Shown here piece by piece: positions 1 to 13,700 of a DNA stretch of 64,000 bases (position 1 is its first letter; every line of letters begins with the position of its first letter). Source of the DNA: Caprella mutica (Eukaryota > Arthropoda > Malacostraca > Amphipoda > Caprellidae); assembly GCA_947561585.1 (NCBI GenBank), contig CANNZV010000329.1:1-64000 (forward strand). The letters are read 5' to 3'. The notes beneath the pieces were generated by a model, which ran no database searches, was not told where the DNA came from, and was given only the letters and a program-made list of their open reading frames with translations. The translations under genes were made by a program, and so were the position numbers.

Positions 1-2459
1 ATCATTATAATATCATTATACTATCATTATACTATCATTATACTATCATTATAATATCATTATAATATCATTATAATATCATTATACTATCATTATACTA
101 TCATTATATTATCATTATACTATCATTATACTATCATTATACTATCATTATATTATCATTATATTATTCATTATATTATCATTATATTATCATTATATTA
201 TCATTATATTATCATTATATTATCATTATATTATCATTATATTATCATTATATTATCATTATATTATCATTATAATATCATTATAATATCATTATAATAT
301 CATTATAATATCATTATAATATCATTATAATATCATTATAATATCATTATAATATCATTATAATATCATTATAATATCATTATAATATCATTATAATATC
401 ATTATATTATCATTATATTATCATTATATTATCATTATACTATCATTATATTATCATTATATTATCATTATATTATCATTATATTATCATTATATTATCA
501 TTATATTATCATTATATTATCATTATATTATCATTATATTATCATTATATTATCATTATATTATCATTATATTATCATTATATTATCATTATATTATCAT
601 TATATTATCATTATATTATCATTATACTATCATTATACTATCATTATACTATCATTATACTATCATTATACTATCATTATACTATCATTATAATATCATT
701 ATAATATCATTATACTATCATTATACTATCATTATATTATCATTATATTATCATTATATTATCATTATATTATCATTATATTATCATTATATTATCATTA
801 TATTATCATTATATTATCATTATATTATCATTATATTATCATTATATTATCATTATATTATCATTATATTATCATTATATTATCATTATATTATCATTAT
901 ATTATCATTATATTATCATTATAATATCATTATAATATCATTATAATATCATTATAATATCATTATAATATCATTATAATATCATTATAATATCATTATA
1001 ATATCATTATAATATCATTATAATATCATTATAATATCATTATAATATCATTATAATATCATTGTATTATCATTATAATATCATTGTATTATCATTGTAT
1101 TATCATTGTATTATCATTGTATTATCATTGTATTATCATTGTATTATCATTGTATTATCATTGTATTATCATTGTATTATCATTGTATTATCATTGTATT
1201 ATCATTGTATTATCATTGTATTATCATTGTATTATCATTGTATTATCATTGTATTATCATTGTATTATCATTGTATTATCATTGTATTATCATTGTATTA
1301 TCATTGTATTATCATTGTATTATCATTGTATTATCATTGTATTATCATTGTATTATCATTGTATTATCATTGTATTATCATTGTATTATCATTGTATTAT
1401 CATTGTATTATCATTGTATTATCATTGTATTATCATTGTATTATCATTGTATTATCATTGTATTATCATTGTATTATCATTGTATTATCATTGTATTATC
1501 ATTGTATTATCATTGTATTATCATTGTATTATCATTGTATTATCATTGTATTATCATTGTATTATCATTGTATTATCATTGTATTATCATTGTATTATCA
1601 TTGTATTATCATTGTATTATCATTGTATTATCATTGTATTATCATTGTATTATCATTGTATTATCATTGTATTATCATTGTATTATCATTGTATTATCAT
1701 TGTATTATCATTGTATTATCATTGTATTATCATTGTATTATCATTGTATTATCATTGTATTATCATTGTATTATCATTGTATTATCATTGTATTATCATT
1801 GTATTATCATTGTATTATCATTGTATTATCATTGTATTATCATTGTATTATCATTGTATTATCATTGTATTATCATTGTATTATCATTGTATTATCATTT
1901 TATTATCATTGTATTATCATTGTATTATCATTTTATTATCATTTTATTATCATTTTATTATCATTTTATTATCATTTTATTATCATTTTATTATCATTTT
2001 ATTATCATTTATTATCATTTTATTATCATTTTATTATCATTTTATTATCATTTTATTATCATTTTATTATCATTTTATTATCATTTTATTATCATTTTAT
2101 TATCATTTTATTATCATTTTATTATCATTTTATTATCATTTTATTATCATTTTATTATCATTTTATTATCATTTTATTATCATTTTATTATCATTTTATT
2201 ATCATTTTATTATCATTTTATTATCATTTTATTATCATTTTATTATCATTTTATTATCATTTTATTATCATTTTATTATCATTTTATTATCATTTTATTA
2301 TCATTTTATTATCATTTTATTATCATTTTATTATCATTTTATTATCATTTTATTATCATTTTATTATCATTTTATTATCATTTTATTATCATTTTATTAT
2401 CATTTTATTATCATTTTATTATCATTTTATTATCATTATACTATCAATATACTATCATG
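1..2459. repeat. 11-bp satellite array (ATCATTATANT family)
   Basis: About 2.45 kb of head-to-tail 11-bp units, continuing off the left edge. Variants occur in runs: ATCATTATAAT, ATCATTATACT and ATCATTATATT alternate to about 1060, ATCATTGTATT fills about 1060-1915, and ATCATTTTATT fills about 1918-2435. One 10-bp unit near 2005 breaks the register. No unit carries a stop in any forward frame from about 1060 on, so long low-complexity open frames arise by chance; I see no gene. Confidence 0.97.
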
Positions 2460-2647
2460 GAAGTTCCTTGCATTTAATAGAATAATCAATTCGATTATTT
2501 ATTTCGATAGTTTAGTAACTTTAGTACTTCCCAACATAGTATAACATTCGACTTCATTTGCATTTTTAAAATGATTTCAAGCTCCTTTTCTTGTTACAAA
2601 TTTACTTAGCGAATAAATTAATCAATCATTTTAATTTTTATTTCCTA

Positions 2648-2836
2648 GGGTAAGTTACGAATTATCGGTCAGTTCCACATCTTCGGTCATATAAGAAAAA
2701 GCAATATAATATTTTTTTTTCAATAGGTATCCATGGTACCTTCAGGGTATCATGGATACCAATTAAAATGGAATAATTATCATATCATTTTTTCATATAT
2801 GACCGAAGATGTGGAACTGAGCGATAATTCGTACTC
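2648..2836. mobile_element. MITE family A (GGGTAA termini, TA target site)
   Basis: A palindromic element. Its left arm starts GGGTAAGTTACGAATTATCG and its right arm is the inverted copy with CCGAAGATGTGGAACTGA. The centre is a hairpin of the type GGTATCCATG...ATACC. TA lies just outside the left end; the right end is diverged (GTACTCTA). No coding capacity. It is one of about a dozen family members in this window. Confidence 0.85.
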
Positions 2837-3102
2837 TATTTTGATGAATGTTAATAGTGTCTCCCTCCATTCGCGTTTGGTATAGCTTGTCAGTGTACTC
2901 AGTTATCACTGTCGTACATTGTTCTTCACATGCTCTGTCCTTGCTAGCGTCCTTATCAGTCAGCTGATAAGCAGTCACTCGAGATAGCTTATCTCTGCTC
3001 AAAAGAGGAGGTACAGCGCAAGGGAGAACTGGAGAAAGTTCCAATCGCTCCTATTCGTGGAGCATGTTCTTGAAAAAGTGTAGTAATCATAGTAATTAAA
3101 TG

Positions 3103-3220
3103 GAGAAGTTTCGAATTCATTGACGGTGAACAGAGTGTAAAACGTGATAAAAACATGTAAGTTAATAGTAGCACAATTTTTATTTACTTCTGGTATACTT
3201 CTTTATTTATTTACTATGGT
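3103..3220. repeat. Interspersed repeat, internally deleted copy
   Basis: Shares several blocks in the same order with 62006-62304, including TTCGAATTCATTGACGGTGA, AGAGTGTAAAACGTGATAAA, TAGCACAATTTT and GGTATACTTCT. The copy here lacks about 180 bases present in the other. Origin not recognised. Confidence 0.7.
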
Positions 3221-3660
3221 AATAAATACCTTACTGAAGAACATGTCTCTTAATTGCAAACTGGTAAAATTCCTATGTTGGAGGATAATATATATTGTAC
3301 AGTAAGTAGGTAATTTCAAACTTATTTCTAGGAGAACAGAGCTCATTTTAACCTTTGGTAAGTGTAAGCCATAAGAAAGTATATGTGTGTTTTTGTACAA
3401 CCTGTTCTAATATTACTAAAAAAGGAAACTTGCATCCTAACGGTTATCTCAGTCGAACATCTTACATTTGTAATGATTTTCACACAAAATGTATATTCGC
3501 ATATATATCATTATATCGTGTATAATTTTTTCGTTAATTATATGTATATTGTTTTATTGTGTAGCCATTTAACTTTCTTTTTGCCTTTTACAGTCGATTA
3601 AAATCTTCTATTTCTCACTTTATAGAAGGTTAGAGGTTCCTATAATAATTAGCTCAACTC

Positions 3661-3853
3661 GGGTAAGTTACGAATTATCGGTCGGTTTCACTTCTTCGGA
3701 CATATGAGAAAATACGATATATATAATAATGTATCGTTTATATGATACTTAGCAGGTATCATTGATACCAATAAGAATAAAATAATCATTTTCAGATCGT
3801 TTTACTTATATGCACGAAGATGTTAACCAGATTGATAATTAGTAATTTACCCT
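3661..3853. mobile_element. MITE family A, diverged copy
   Basis: Left arm GGGTAAGTTACGAATTATCG and right arm ending AGTAATTTACCCTA, with the central hairpin reduced to TGATACTTAGCAGGTATCA. Both arms have many substitutions, so this is an older copy than the one at 53408. Confidence 0.75.
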
Positions 3854-4450
3854 AGTTGATTTGTGCTCTATATATATCTTACTAGTTACTAACTGAGACA
3901 CGTGTGAACCACACCTTTCAAGCCTCAGGGCGATATAACTGTTAACTCTCTTGTGGGAAAAGCACTCCCAAATATATTTCTTTCGGATTGGTTAATCAGT
4001 AAAATGAAATTGAAACAAAATGCCTTAGTTCTAACGTCACATATTATTATATTTTTTTTATATATTTTCAATTTAACTGCTTTCTATCATTGACCTTAAC
4101 AGAAAACTGTTGCTATGTTGAAGTTCGACACGATATTGTGTGCTTTCATTCATGTTAAGCAGCGCATCCTACGCTATGCTGTCCCTTTAACGGTAACCAT
4201 AATAGTGGTGTGTGTAGTTACTACGGACAGTGCCACTACGCTCTCTCGTCAGCCACGCACACGTCCGTTAACGTACATGTACGCGTGGCACTTTTACGTG
4301 TATTCTGTCTAAACAAAGTTATGTATATTCTGAGCCATTGGTCAAATAATTTGATTAATTCCTTATATAATTGCAGATCAATTATGCCAAACAAAGTGCT
4401 GTCTTTTGTGTGTTTTTGTTCGACTGGCACGCTCCATTTAATGTTCGCGA
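3854..4450. other. Intergenic stretch upstream of Acn
   Basis: No gene recognised. Short open frames on both strands here have no coding signature. The sequence becomes less AT-rich toward 4200-4300, where promoter-like DNA for Acn may begin. Confidence 0.5.
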
Positions 4451-4657
4451 CAGGTGATTGGTTGATATCCGCGGCGGGAATGTCTGTCAGCCAATCAGAG
4501 CGGGTGTAGCGTGTGCGAGTGTGTACGGTGGTGGTGCTGCGAGTGATGGTTTTAGAGGTTCTGTTGAATGGTGGTGATCTAGTTGTTCAGTGCAGAAATA
4601 GCTTCATGGCGATGGGTGTGTTACTATCTCACTCTCTCGGACATTCAGTGTACAATT
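4451..4657 (+). promoter_or_regulatory. Probable Acn promoter and 5' UTR
   Basis: A locally GC-richer stretch just before the Acn start codon. It holds two opposed CCAAT boxes: ATTGG at 4457-4461 and GCCAATCAGAG near 4490-4500. A GCGGCGGG run lies between them. A TCAGT initiator-like motif lies near 4587. CCAAT boxes bind NF-Y in other animals; use here is inferred. Confidence 0.5.
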
Positions 4658-4789
4658 ATGGATGATTTCGCTGTTGGGGGAGGAAAGCTCGTGTCCCAGC
4701 TCAAAGTAGTAGAATTGAAGGCTGAGCTTGAAAGCAGGGGACTCAATAAGATTGGCAGTAAAAAAGAACTAGCACAGAGATTGAGAGAG
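4658..4789 (+). CDS. Acn: Acn exon 1: SAP domain
   Basis: The start ATG is followed by 44 codons. Residues 10-44 form a SAP helix-extension-helix ([15 protein letters not shown], then [10 protein letters not shown]), which binds scaffold/matrix DNA in this family. The exon ends GAG|GTGAGTG in phase 0. Frame is open upstream, but this ATG puts the SAP domain at the extreme N terminus, as in other Acinus proteins. Confidence 0.9.
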
Positions 4790-7700
4790 GTGAGTGTGTT
4801 TGTGTGTACGCATAGTGTGTGGTGCAGCTATGTGAATTTTCTGTGTTATTGCATGTCTGTGTGTGTGTAGGTCGGGTGTTAGTGCCTCTCGGTACCTACA
4901 ATCCTACCTACCTACCTCATTGGCACTAAGTCTTACAATGTTCTACCGATAATATCTCCCGTAGGCTACCTTATTTATCTTACTACAAATCAATGACTGG
5001 ATCGATCTTTTGAGGCTGATGTAGGTAGTCAGTGTACCTACCGTGCAGGTGTAGGCACCTACAGTAACCTACCTGCACGGCACTATACGGTGCAGCTGTA
5101 GGTGTCCATGCCCACTCTGATAAATTTCTGAATTAAAAGTGTGTTGTTATCCAATTGATGATATTAGTTATTGATTTTAACTCACGTTTCTGTGACTAGC
5201 TACCTATTGCTACAATAGCTAACTATTGACTCATCATTTTATATTATTTAATTGTTTCTACCGTTAGTGATCAGGTAATGTAGTGGTAATTCATATGCTC
5301 CAACATTATGTTACCAAAGTTAAATTATTAAGGATTTTATTTTTATCTTTTTGCAATTTGCAGTAGTATACTTAGCTACATTTAATATGCTCACATGTTA
5401 TCAATTGGTATTTAAACAAGTGTTTGTAGTGTTTAATTTAGTATTGTTTTGGTTTTTGCTGAAATGTGAAATTTTAGATGGAATTTGAGAAAACTGTTGC
5501 CAATCTAGAATACTTGTTCTGTAATAATTATTAATATATTGTTCTTTTAAGTAGCTAATTAGTAATTATTACAATGTTAATAAAAATTATACACACCTAA
5601 TCTGATCTCACAATCATTTTTCATCTGATCATGTTTTTAATGTGTTATTTGCTATGCTCATTGTGCACTATTCTGACAGTTACTTTCTTTTTTCAGTTTT
5701 TATCCAAAGTACCGAGTGAGAAAAGTGAAGAAGCTCCTGCATCACAAGTTCCTAATCCTTGGGTGAGTTCTAACCCTATTCCGTCGACATTAGCCATTTC
5801 ATAGGATAGTCATACTGATTCATTGGGTAGCTAAGTAAAATATCTGAACATGCTGTTTATTATTGTAGCTAATGTATTCCCATTTTGTCTCTGAAGTGAA
5901 GTGCATTGACTGAAAGGTTTACCCTGCGCTATTTTATTTAGTCCTGTGTACAAGCTGTCATACGAATAACTTCATTCAAAGTTGGCTCAGTTATTTATTT
6001 TTTTCCTTTTTATTTCTTGTCATGGTTACTGGAAACTTAGCTACATATCAAACTTAATTACCTAATTCTTTAAGGTCTTTTTCTTTTGTAAAATAATATT
6101 TGTATCTCCTTGTTTTTCCTTAAATTCATTATTTCAGATACTTTTTTTCACCTCAAACATATTTTTGAAATAAGTTTAGCTTTTGTTATAAGTTCAGGAT
6201 CAATGAAAGAAGTTACATTATTATTTTTACTAGCTATAGATTTTCATAGTAAAAAGTTGCTACTATTGATTCTAAATGACTTTTCTTGCCATCTTCACTT
6301 CTAATTTAGGTAGAAATTTATTTGATATTGCTGTTGCTTATCCTATGTGGATCAAAGTTTTGAACTGAAAACATATATTGAAAGAAGGAAAAGCAATTGC
6401 CACATAGCTAACTATTTCAAGAATGTTCTCAAAGTTTATTCATCTGGAATGTAGTTAGTAGTTACACCACTAACCTATCATGATGACTAAATTGAATGCC
6501 ATTTAGTAAAATTAGTAGACTGCTACAATTGTAATTTGGTTGATTTCTCTGATCTCTACAGTTTTTGATGTATGTATATAGCTATTTGTTAGTCCTACTG
6601 ATTTACTTTCAACAGGGTTATTGAAATCTTAAAGTTGAAGGTATTTGTTGGTTTAAGCCTTCGAATAGAATGGCACAATCTTGTTCCTGATGATGAACAG
6701 ACATTTTTGTATTCAAAAGCTCTAAACCTAAAAAAATACCTTCAATCTTGAGATTTTAATAACCTTCTTGAAAATCTTGAAATTCTATTTTTCAATCACA
6801 TTCCTTATTTAGTTGTGATGTTTACTAGTAACTAAGTAATTTGTATTGATACTAACTTCTATTTTCTGTTTCAGTTGCAAGAACCTGAAAATTTAGAGAA
6901 CGATTTTATTCGTGAGTACTACAGGTCTCAACAGGCATTGTTCCAGCAGCACCATATTACAAGTGAGTCAACCTTCTTTATTGTAACTAACTTTCAATTA
7001 GCCAGCTTTCAATTGCTAGATACTGATCAAATACAGTATGAAAATTTCATAGGTAGCTAGGTTAGGTATTACAAAAAGGCAAAATTTATTTTAATCCTCA
7101 TAATTGATGATGAGTTTTATAATAATATCTACACTGTAGCTAACTAAAAATGGTCATAAATTTGATTATTTTAGATAAATTTCTAAATCTTTCATTCTTC
7201 AGTCAACTAGGTACTTATAATGATCTATTCTATGTACTTTGGTTGCTAATAAATCACATTGCTACTTTTTGAATTGATCTCTTCATGTTCTATTCATAAC
7301 TATTTGATTTATTTTTAGTAGAATAAAATACAGATTCCAATAGATTTATGAAGTTTATCTATGAAATTAAAAGAAACTCTTCAAGTTCAAATTCTGATTA
7401 GTTGTCTAATCGTTAATTTATTTAGTTTGTAACCATTACCTTTAATGCTAACTCTGCAATTAGCTGCCCTTACTAACAATCCTCTTTCTCTCTTTCCAGA
7501 AAGTGTAAGTGATCCTGAGTCGCTTAAGTGTAGTTTATCAGTAAAAGATTCAGCGCCTCCCCCTTCCTCTACGTTAGTTCAGTCCGTTGCTCAACCAAAG
7601 AAAAAGCGAGGCCGCAAAAAGAAATCTGAGATCAGTGTCTCTCACAATGAGTCTAACTTTAGGGAGTATGCCGATACTCCTTCAGATGGCGGGGTAAGTT

Positions 7701-10700
7701 CAGCCGGCTGATGCTACTCCAAGACATGGCTAAAGGTTCTTGTTAGATGATCTGATAGGTTGTGTGTGTCATGCATGATTCAGTGTGAGATGAACAGGAA
7801 TGAATTGAAAATATTTAAAGATTTAAAAGCTTAGTATGAAATCTAGAGGCTTTCTTTAAACAAATGAACAGGAGTGAATTGAAATATATTCATCAAGATT
7901 TAACAACTTTGTAAGAAATCTAGTAGATTTCTGATGTAACGTATTAGGTTTTAGTTGATTTTTTCTCTAGCTACTAACTAGATAGTTAAGGATGAATACA
8001 TGCAGCTAATTAGGTAGACGAATATCATTTTTCTAGATCTTTTTAAATTCATAGTTAGTTGGCTATATTACTTGATAATTACTTGCAATTTAAATCTGAG
8101 AATAGCTATTTTAGATATTTCATTCCTGAAGAGAAAACACAGCGTTTCAAATGTCTAATAAACTATTATGAATTAGCACCTCCTTGTTTGACAGTGACAT
8201 AAGAATATCTTCAAGTTATTCCTGCTGAAACATGTAGCTCTGTCGGCATAATTTCAACTTGTATGGAAAATTGTACTGAAATTTCTAAAATAGCTACTCC
8301 TATTATTTTCTTTAAATAAGCTGGAAGTTAGCTGTTGACTTAAGGTGACTAGCTTATCTATTTTAAAAGTCCTATAGGTAGAGCATTCTTATAACCTACT
8401 AATATTTAGATCTTCAGAGTGATTAATTGAATGAAATTTCCTTAGAAGTTCAGAAAAGAGTCGGTCCCTGTCAAGTAGCTATAGCTACGATCATTATAAG
8501 CTCCCATAATAACTAATTGATTTATCTCCTTGAAAATAAGTTAACTAGCTAGTTTAGAAGTTACATATTTCTTTGTGTTATTCAATACACCTAGGTTCAA
8601 AATTATTCTTTATTTTAAGTAGCTTATTTTGATTGGCTATTTGTTTATAATTATCATATTTGTCACTTTACTATATGAAAACTAGGGGTTAATGCTCCGA
8701 CATTACTGATACAATAGGTACTTAGATGATTCTCTCATGTACAGTTTTGTGCATGAAATATTTTTACTTCATTAGTTAGCTGCAAGAATAGCTAAGTGAA
8801 CATTGCTATTTTAATTTCCTAAACTCAGGTTTGATCAACATTAATTATCCCATGATACTGAAGTGATTTCATACAACTAGATATGAAACTTGCAATAAGC
8901 CAGTCTAACTAGCTATAGAACCTAACATTAGCCAGTCTGAATAAAGAATTTAGCATCATTATTAATCTAGATGCAGTTATATGTTTAGGTATTTAGGTTG
9001 AGAAGTAGATATCCATCATTTCTGTCAACAGCTACTTCTAAGTTGTGTGATAGATTCGCAATTAATTTTAGGTAGCTATGAGAATTAGCAGGTCTAGTAT
9101 ATATCTCCTATGAACGATGAATGTGTGAGAGATGAGATTATTCTTACAAGAAACCACTTTAGCCAAGCACTCTTGAGATTTGAATGAGTATTTTCGTTTT
9201 GTTTTTTATGACTTAGTGCTGATTATTGCATTACAGCTTAAACCAACTGACGCTGTGGAGGCCACTGTGCTCGATGCTACAATTGAGCCTTCCTTTGCCC
9301 AAAGACCGAGCAGATCCTCCGCACAGACTGCACGGGTTCTAAGTCGCGTCTCCCTTGAGGCGGAAGAAGAGGAATCCTCTACATCCCTCAACACACTCTC
9401 CCAGCTCTACCCTGATACAAAGCACCACAAACACTCCAAGAAGAAACATAAGAAAAAAGATAAGAGTTCTGATAAGGACTACAAGGTACCCTCTCTCAAA
9501 ATTAAATTCGGTAAAGAGAAGAAGCCAAAGCCGTCTAGTTTAGAAAAGAGCAGTAAACTCAGTGCAGTTGCAGAAACTCATTCTGACTCCTTCAACAGTG
9601 ATATTAACTGGCCTCAAAGTGTGTCTGCTTGCAGTGCCAGTCCCCAAAACTCTGAGGTTTCCTCCTCTATTCAGGATGGTCTTGACTCAGCTCTGTCACC
9701 TCTTCTTGTCAGGTCTCCCACTGGCGAGTCCGAAGGTAGTGGTCGGAGACACAAAAGCAAGTCCAGCACTTCCTTACCTCTATTCGTTCAACCTTGCCAG
9801 CAGTCTCCTGATACTTCTGACAGTCTTCACACATTCAAGGTGGAATCCATTGAGCCATACCTCAAGCAAAAGCTGCAGAAGCAGTTGAAGTGCGAAGTGA
9901 AGGTTAATTTACTGCGTTGTGAAGAGTTGGATCTCAAGAAGAAGTTGCACACCAGTGCATCAGAAAGTGATGATGGTGAAAGTGATGGCGAAGGTGGTTC
10001 TGTCAAAGCTGAACAGGGTGACTACAAAGAGAAAGATGTTCCTAAACTCAAAATAAAGGATCAAAAAGTATTGCAACATGAAGAAAAGAAATATAGTGGG
10101 ATAAAAAAAGAACCTGTTTCAGAATCATTAGAAGGGAAGCTCTCAAAAAGAGAGAATGCAAAAAAGTCTTTGAAGCTGGAAGATGCACCTTGTGAAGGAA
10201 GGGAACAAGAGGAATGTTCCAGACGGAAAGAAGAATCTGAACGTTTGCGATTGGAAAATGAGCAGGATCGTTTAAAACAAATAGAAGAACTAAATCACAT
10301 GCAAATGATTCAAGAAGAGGAACGTTTGAGACAGGTTGAGGAACAAAAACGTTTTAAGTTGATTGAGGAAGAGAAACGTTTGAAGCAGGTTGAGAAAGAG
10401 AAACGTTTGAAACTGATTGAGGAACAAAAACATTTGAAGCAGATTGAGGAAGAAAAACGTTTAAAGCTGATTGAGGACGAAAAACGTCTAAAGCTGATTG
10501 AGGAAGAACAAAAACGTTTGAAGCTGATTGAGGAAGAACAAAAACGTTTGAAGCTGATTGAGGAAGAACAAAGACGTTTGAAGCTGATTGAGGAAGAACA
10601 AAGACGTTTGAAGCTGATTGAGGAAGAACAAAAACGTTTGAAGCTGATTGAGGAAGAACAAAAACGTTTAAGGCAGATTGAGGAAGAACAAAAACGTTTA

Positions 10701-13700
10701 AGGCAGATTGAGGAAGAACAAAAACGTTTGAAACAGATTGAGGAAGAACAAAAACGTTTGAAACAGATTGAGGAAGAACAAAAACGTTTGAAACAGATTG
10801 AGGAAGAACAAAAACGTTTGAAACAGATTGAGGAAGAACAGAAACGGTTGAAACAGATTGAGGAAGAACAGAAACGGTTGAAACAGATTGAGGAAGAACA
10901 AGAACGTTTGAAAAAAATTGAGGATGAACAAGAACGTTTGAAAAAAATTGAGGATGAACAAAAACGTTTGAAGCAGATTGAAATAAATGAAATGGAGACT
11001 CAGCAATATTTGAAAGTAGATCCTGTACTTAAGCCTTCTAATCTAGAAGATGATGAATGGGCCGAAAAGTCAGAGTATGAAGATGACAGTGAAGATGATT
11101 ACCACGAGAGTGCTGGGAAGAGCAGAAATGCCTCGGAGAAAATGGAGAAAAAGGTACTTCAAGATAGAGAAAGAAAGAAAGCTCGGGCTGAATTGCAGCG
11201 GCAGAGAGAACATGAACTTCTGATGAAATGTCAAGAATTAACTAAAAAACTAGATAAGGATAAGGTGATTCAGAGTTCTACCTCTCGTTCCTTCCTAACT
11301 CAACTAAAGGCAAAACCCAAAAGACAGCGCCCATCGAAGAAGAAAAATAATGTGAATCAAACTCCTTCAGTTCCACTGCAAAATGTTGGTTTGGATTCAG
11401 CATCTGCTAAAGTAACACAAAGCCCAAGCACAGCAGAACTAATAATGTCACAAGTTACTTGTAGTCTAACTGAAGAGAGTGCGCCTCAGTCGTACCAACC
11501 CCCTTCAACTGTCATCAGACCCCTTATCACCAGTCCTACTGCTTCTGAATCTCCATCCATCTCCACCTTGGAGCTTCCGCCCAGTGATGCCAGTTCTGTT
11601 TTACAACCAATATTCAAATCAGTGGACAAGAGTATGCTGGATTTGTGCTCAGCTGTCACTGAGACCATCTCTGAAACTCAGAGTATCCTCAGAGTTAGGA
11701 CAGACCTAGATGTGGAAGGTACCAATCTAAAAGAATCAATCCAGGAATCTGAATTTATCCCCGTTTTTATACCTAAACTCTTATCAAAGTCTGCCGATAA
11801 ATCCTCAAAAAGAATACCACCCGTTGAGGCAGACTTACAACTTGCTAAAGAAACTACAGATGCAACTGATTTCCTAGTTAAAGAATTGCAAGAAAGTGAT
11901 AGCAGTTACGGAACCAGAAGGAGAAGTATTGATGAGATGAACCCTCGTTCTGATTCTATGTCTACAAACATATATTCTGGAGGAATAACTAGTCCACCTC
12001 GTCTTCTTTCTCCAGTACGATTTACATCACCTACGAGATACTCTCCAATGTGTTCACCTCCCCCTTCTAGCTCTATTACCACAACGGCTGATAATGCTGT
12101 TGCTGCAACAAATATTTCCATGACCCGCGTTTCAGTATCTTCAACTGATACATCAGCTTCAGCCCTTCCTGTCTCCGTTTCCAATACGCCTATGTCTCGA
12201 GTTTCTGCTGCCATTATTCCTAACTCTTCCATCGATATTTCTGTTCCTACCTCCACTGTCAATGCTTATACACAAAATATTCCTGCATCCACAGCGAATA
12301 TTCGCGCATCCACAGCCAATATTCGCGCATCCACAGCCAATATTCGCGCATCCACAGCCAATATTCGTGCATCCACAGCCAATATTCCTGCATCCACAGC
12401 CAATATTCCTGCATCCACAGCCAATATTCCTGCATCCACAGCCAATATTCCTGCATCCACAGCCAATATTCCTGCATCCACAGCCCATATTCCTGCATCC
12501 ACAGCCCATATTCCTGCATCAACGTCCATTTGTCCAAGTTTGGCATCCAATACTAGTGGATCCATATTCAATACCACGAAATCAATATCCAACAGCGTTG
12601 TATCAGCATCTAATGACTCTGGTCAGAAATCGAATACTCCCTCATCTTCTATTCTATCCTTTTCTTCTGAAAAAACACCTGAAGTTATATCCTCATCAAG
12701 TGTATCTTCTACTACATCACTATCAAGCTCTGAAAATACATCCATTAGTAGTGCTCTTGATATTCGATCGGCAACTTCATCAGTTCTTCCATTAGTTTCA
12801 AAAGCAGAAATACCTTGTTCACCTGAAGACTCTGTTTTAGAGAATCTGCCAGCTAAACAGCAAATAGATAGCTCGGATTCTGCATCTAGTAAGCTTATGA
12901 ATTCTATTGCACATAAACTTCATTTGATGGCAGCTCAATCTGCTCAAGCTAGAACTCTTGGAACTAGAAGACTTTCAGTATCCAGTGATGCTAAGTCTCA
13001 GTTGTCTCCTCCCAAGATTGGCTCAGAATCAGAGAATAAATTGAAGCTGAAACCTATTGGGTCATTGATGAATAAAGTAAAGGATGTAGAGAAACCATCC
13101 GTTGCTGTGAATCAAGATAAATCAGCTAATTCTGATAGGAGTGGAGGTGAAACTCTACAGACTGAAAATGCGCTTATTAAGAATTTGGATTCTCGTCCTG
13201 ATGAAAATTCTAGAGTTATATCTTCAAATGTAGGTGTGCATTCAACCATTGAATCAGAGGTATTTTATAAGAATATACGGTCTGTGAAATCTAATCCTTT
13301 AAATTCAATCTGTGATGGATCTCGAGATGCTGTCTTTGCTAGTAAAGATAAATTGCACTCTCAAAATAGTAGTTCTTTGGATAATAGTCAAAAGACTATA
13401 GGGATTAACAGAGAAGTTTTCTTGCCGTCCAAATCTTCTCTAAACTTAGAATCTAGTCAAGCTGAATCAGTTCCAATAAGTTTACCTACTTGTACAAATA
13501 CACCCTCTACAAATTTTGGAAAAAAAGACAGACCCGATTTCTCAGAATCACTGCTAAATATTTGTGATGAAACGAATTCCGTTAGTAGTAGTACTAGTAG
13601 TAGCTGTAGTATTGATAAAACCCCAACACCTAATGTGCCTACCCCAGAAATAAATATAACGTCTGTTAGTAAATCCCTTACACCAAAAAATAGTAATACT

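Noticed and set aside
1062..2544. Three long overlapping plus-strand frames with YYHCIIIVLSL repeats
   Set aside because: The 11-bp period without stops opens all frames equally; no splice sites, promoter or family similarity.
2793..3174. Minus-strand ORFs of 83 and 61 codons
   Set aside because: They run through a MITE arm and an interspersed repeat; no family signature.
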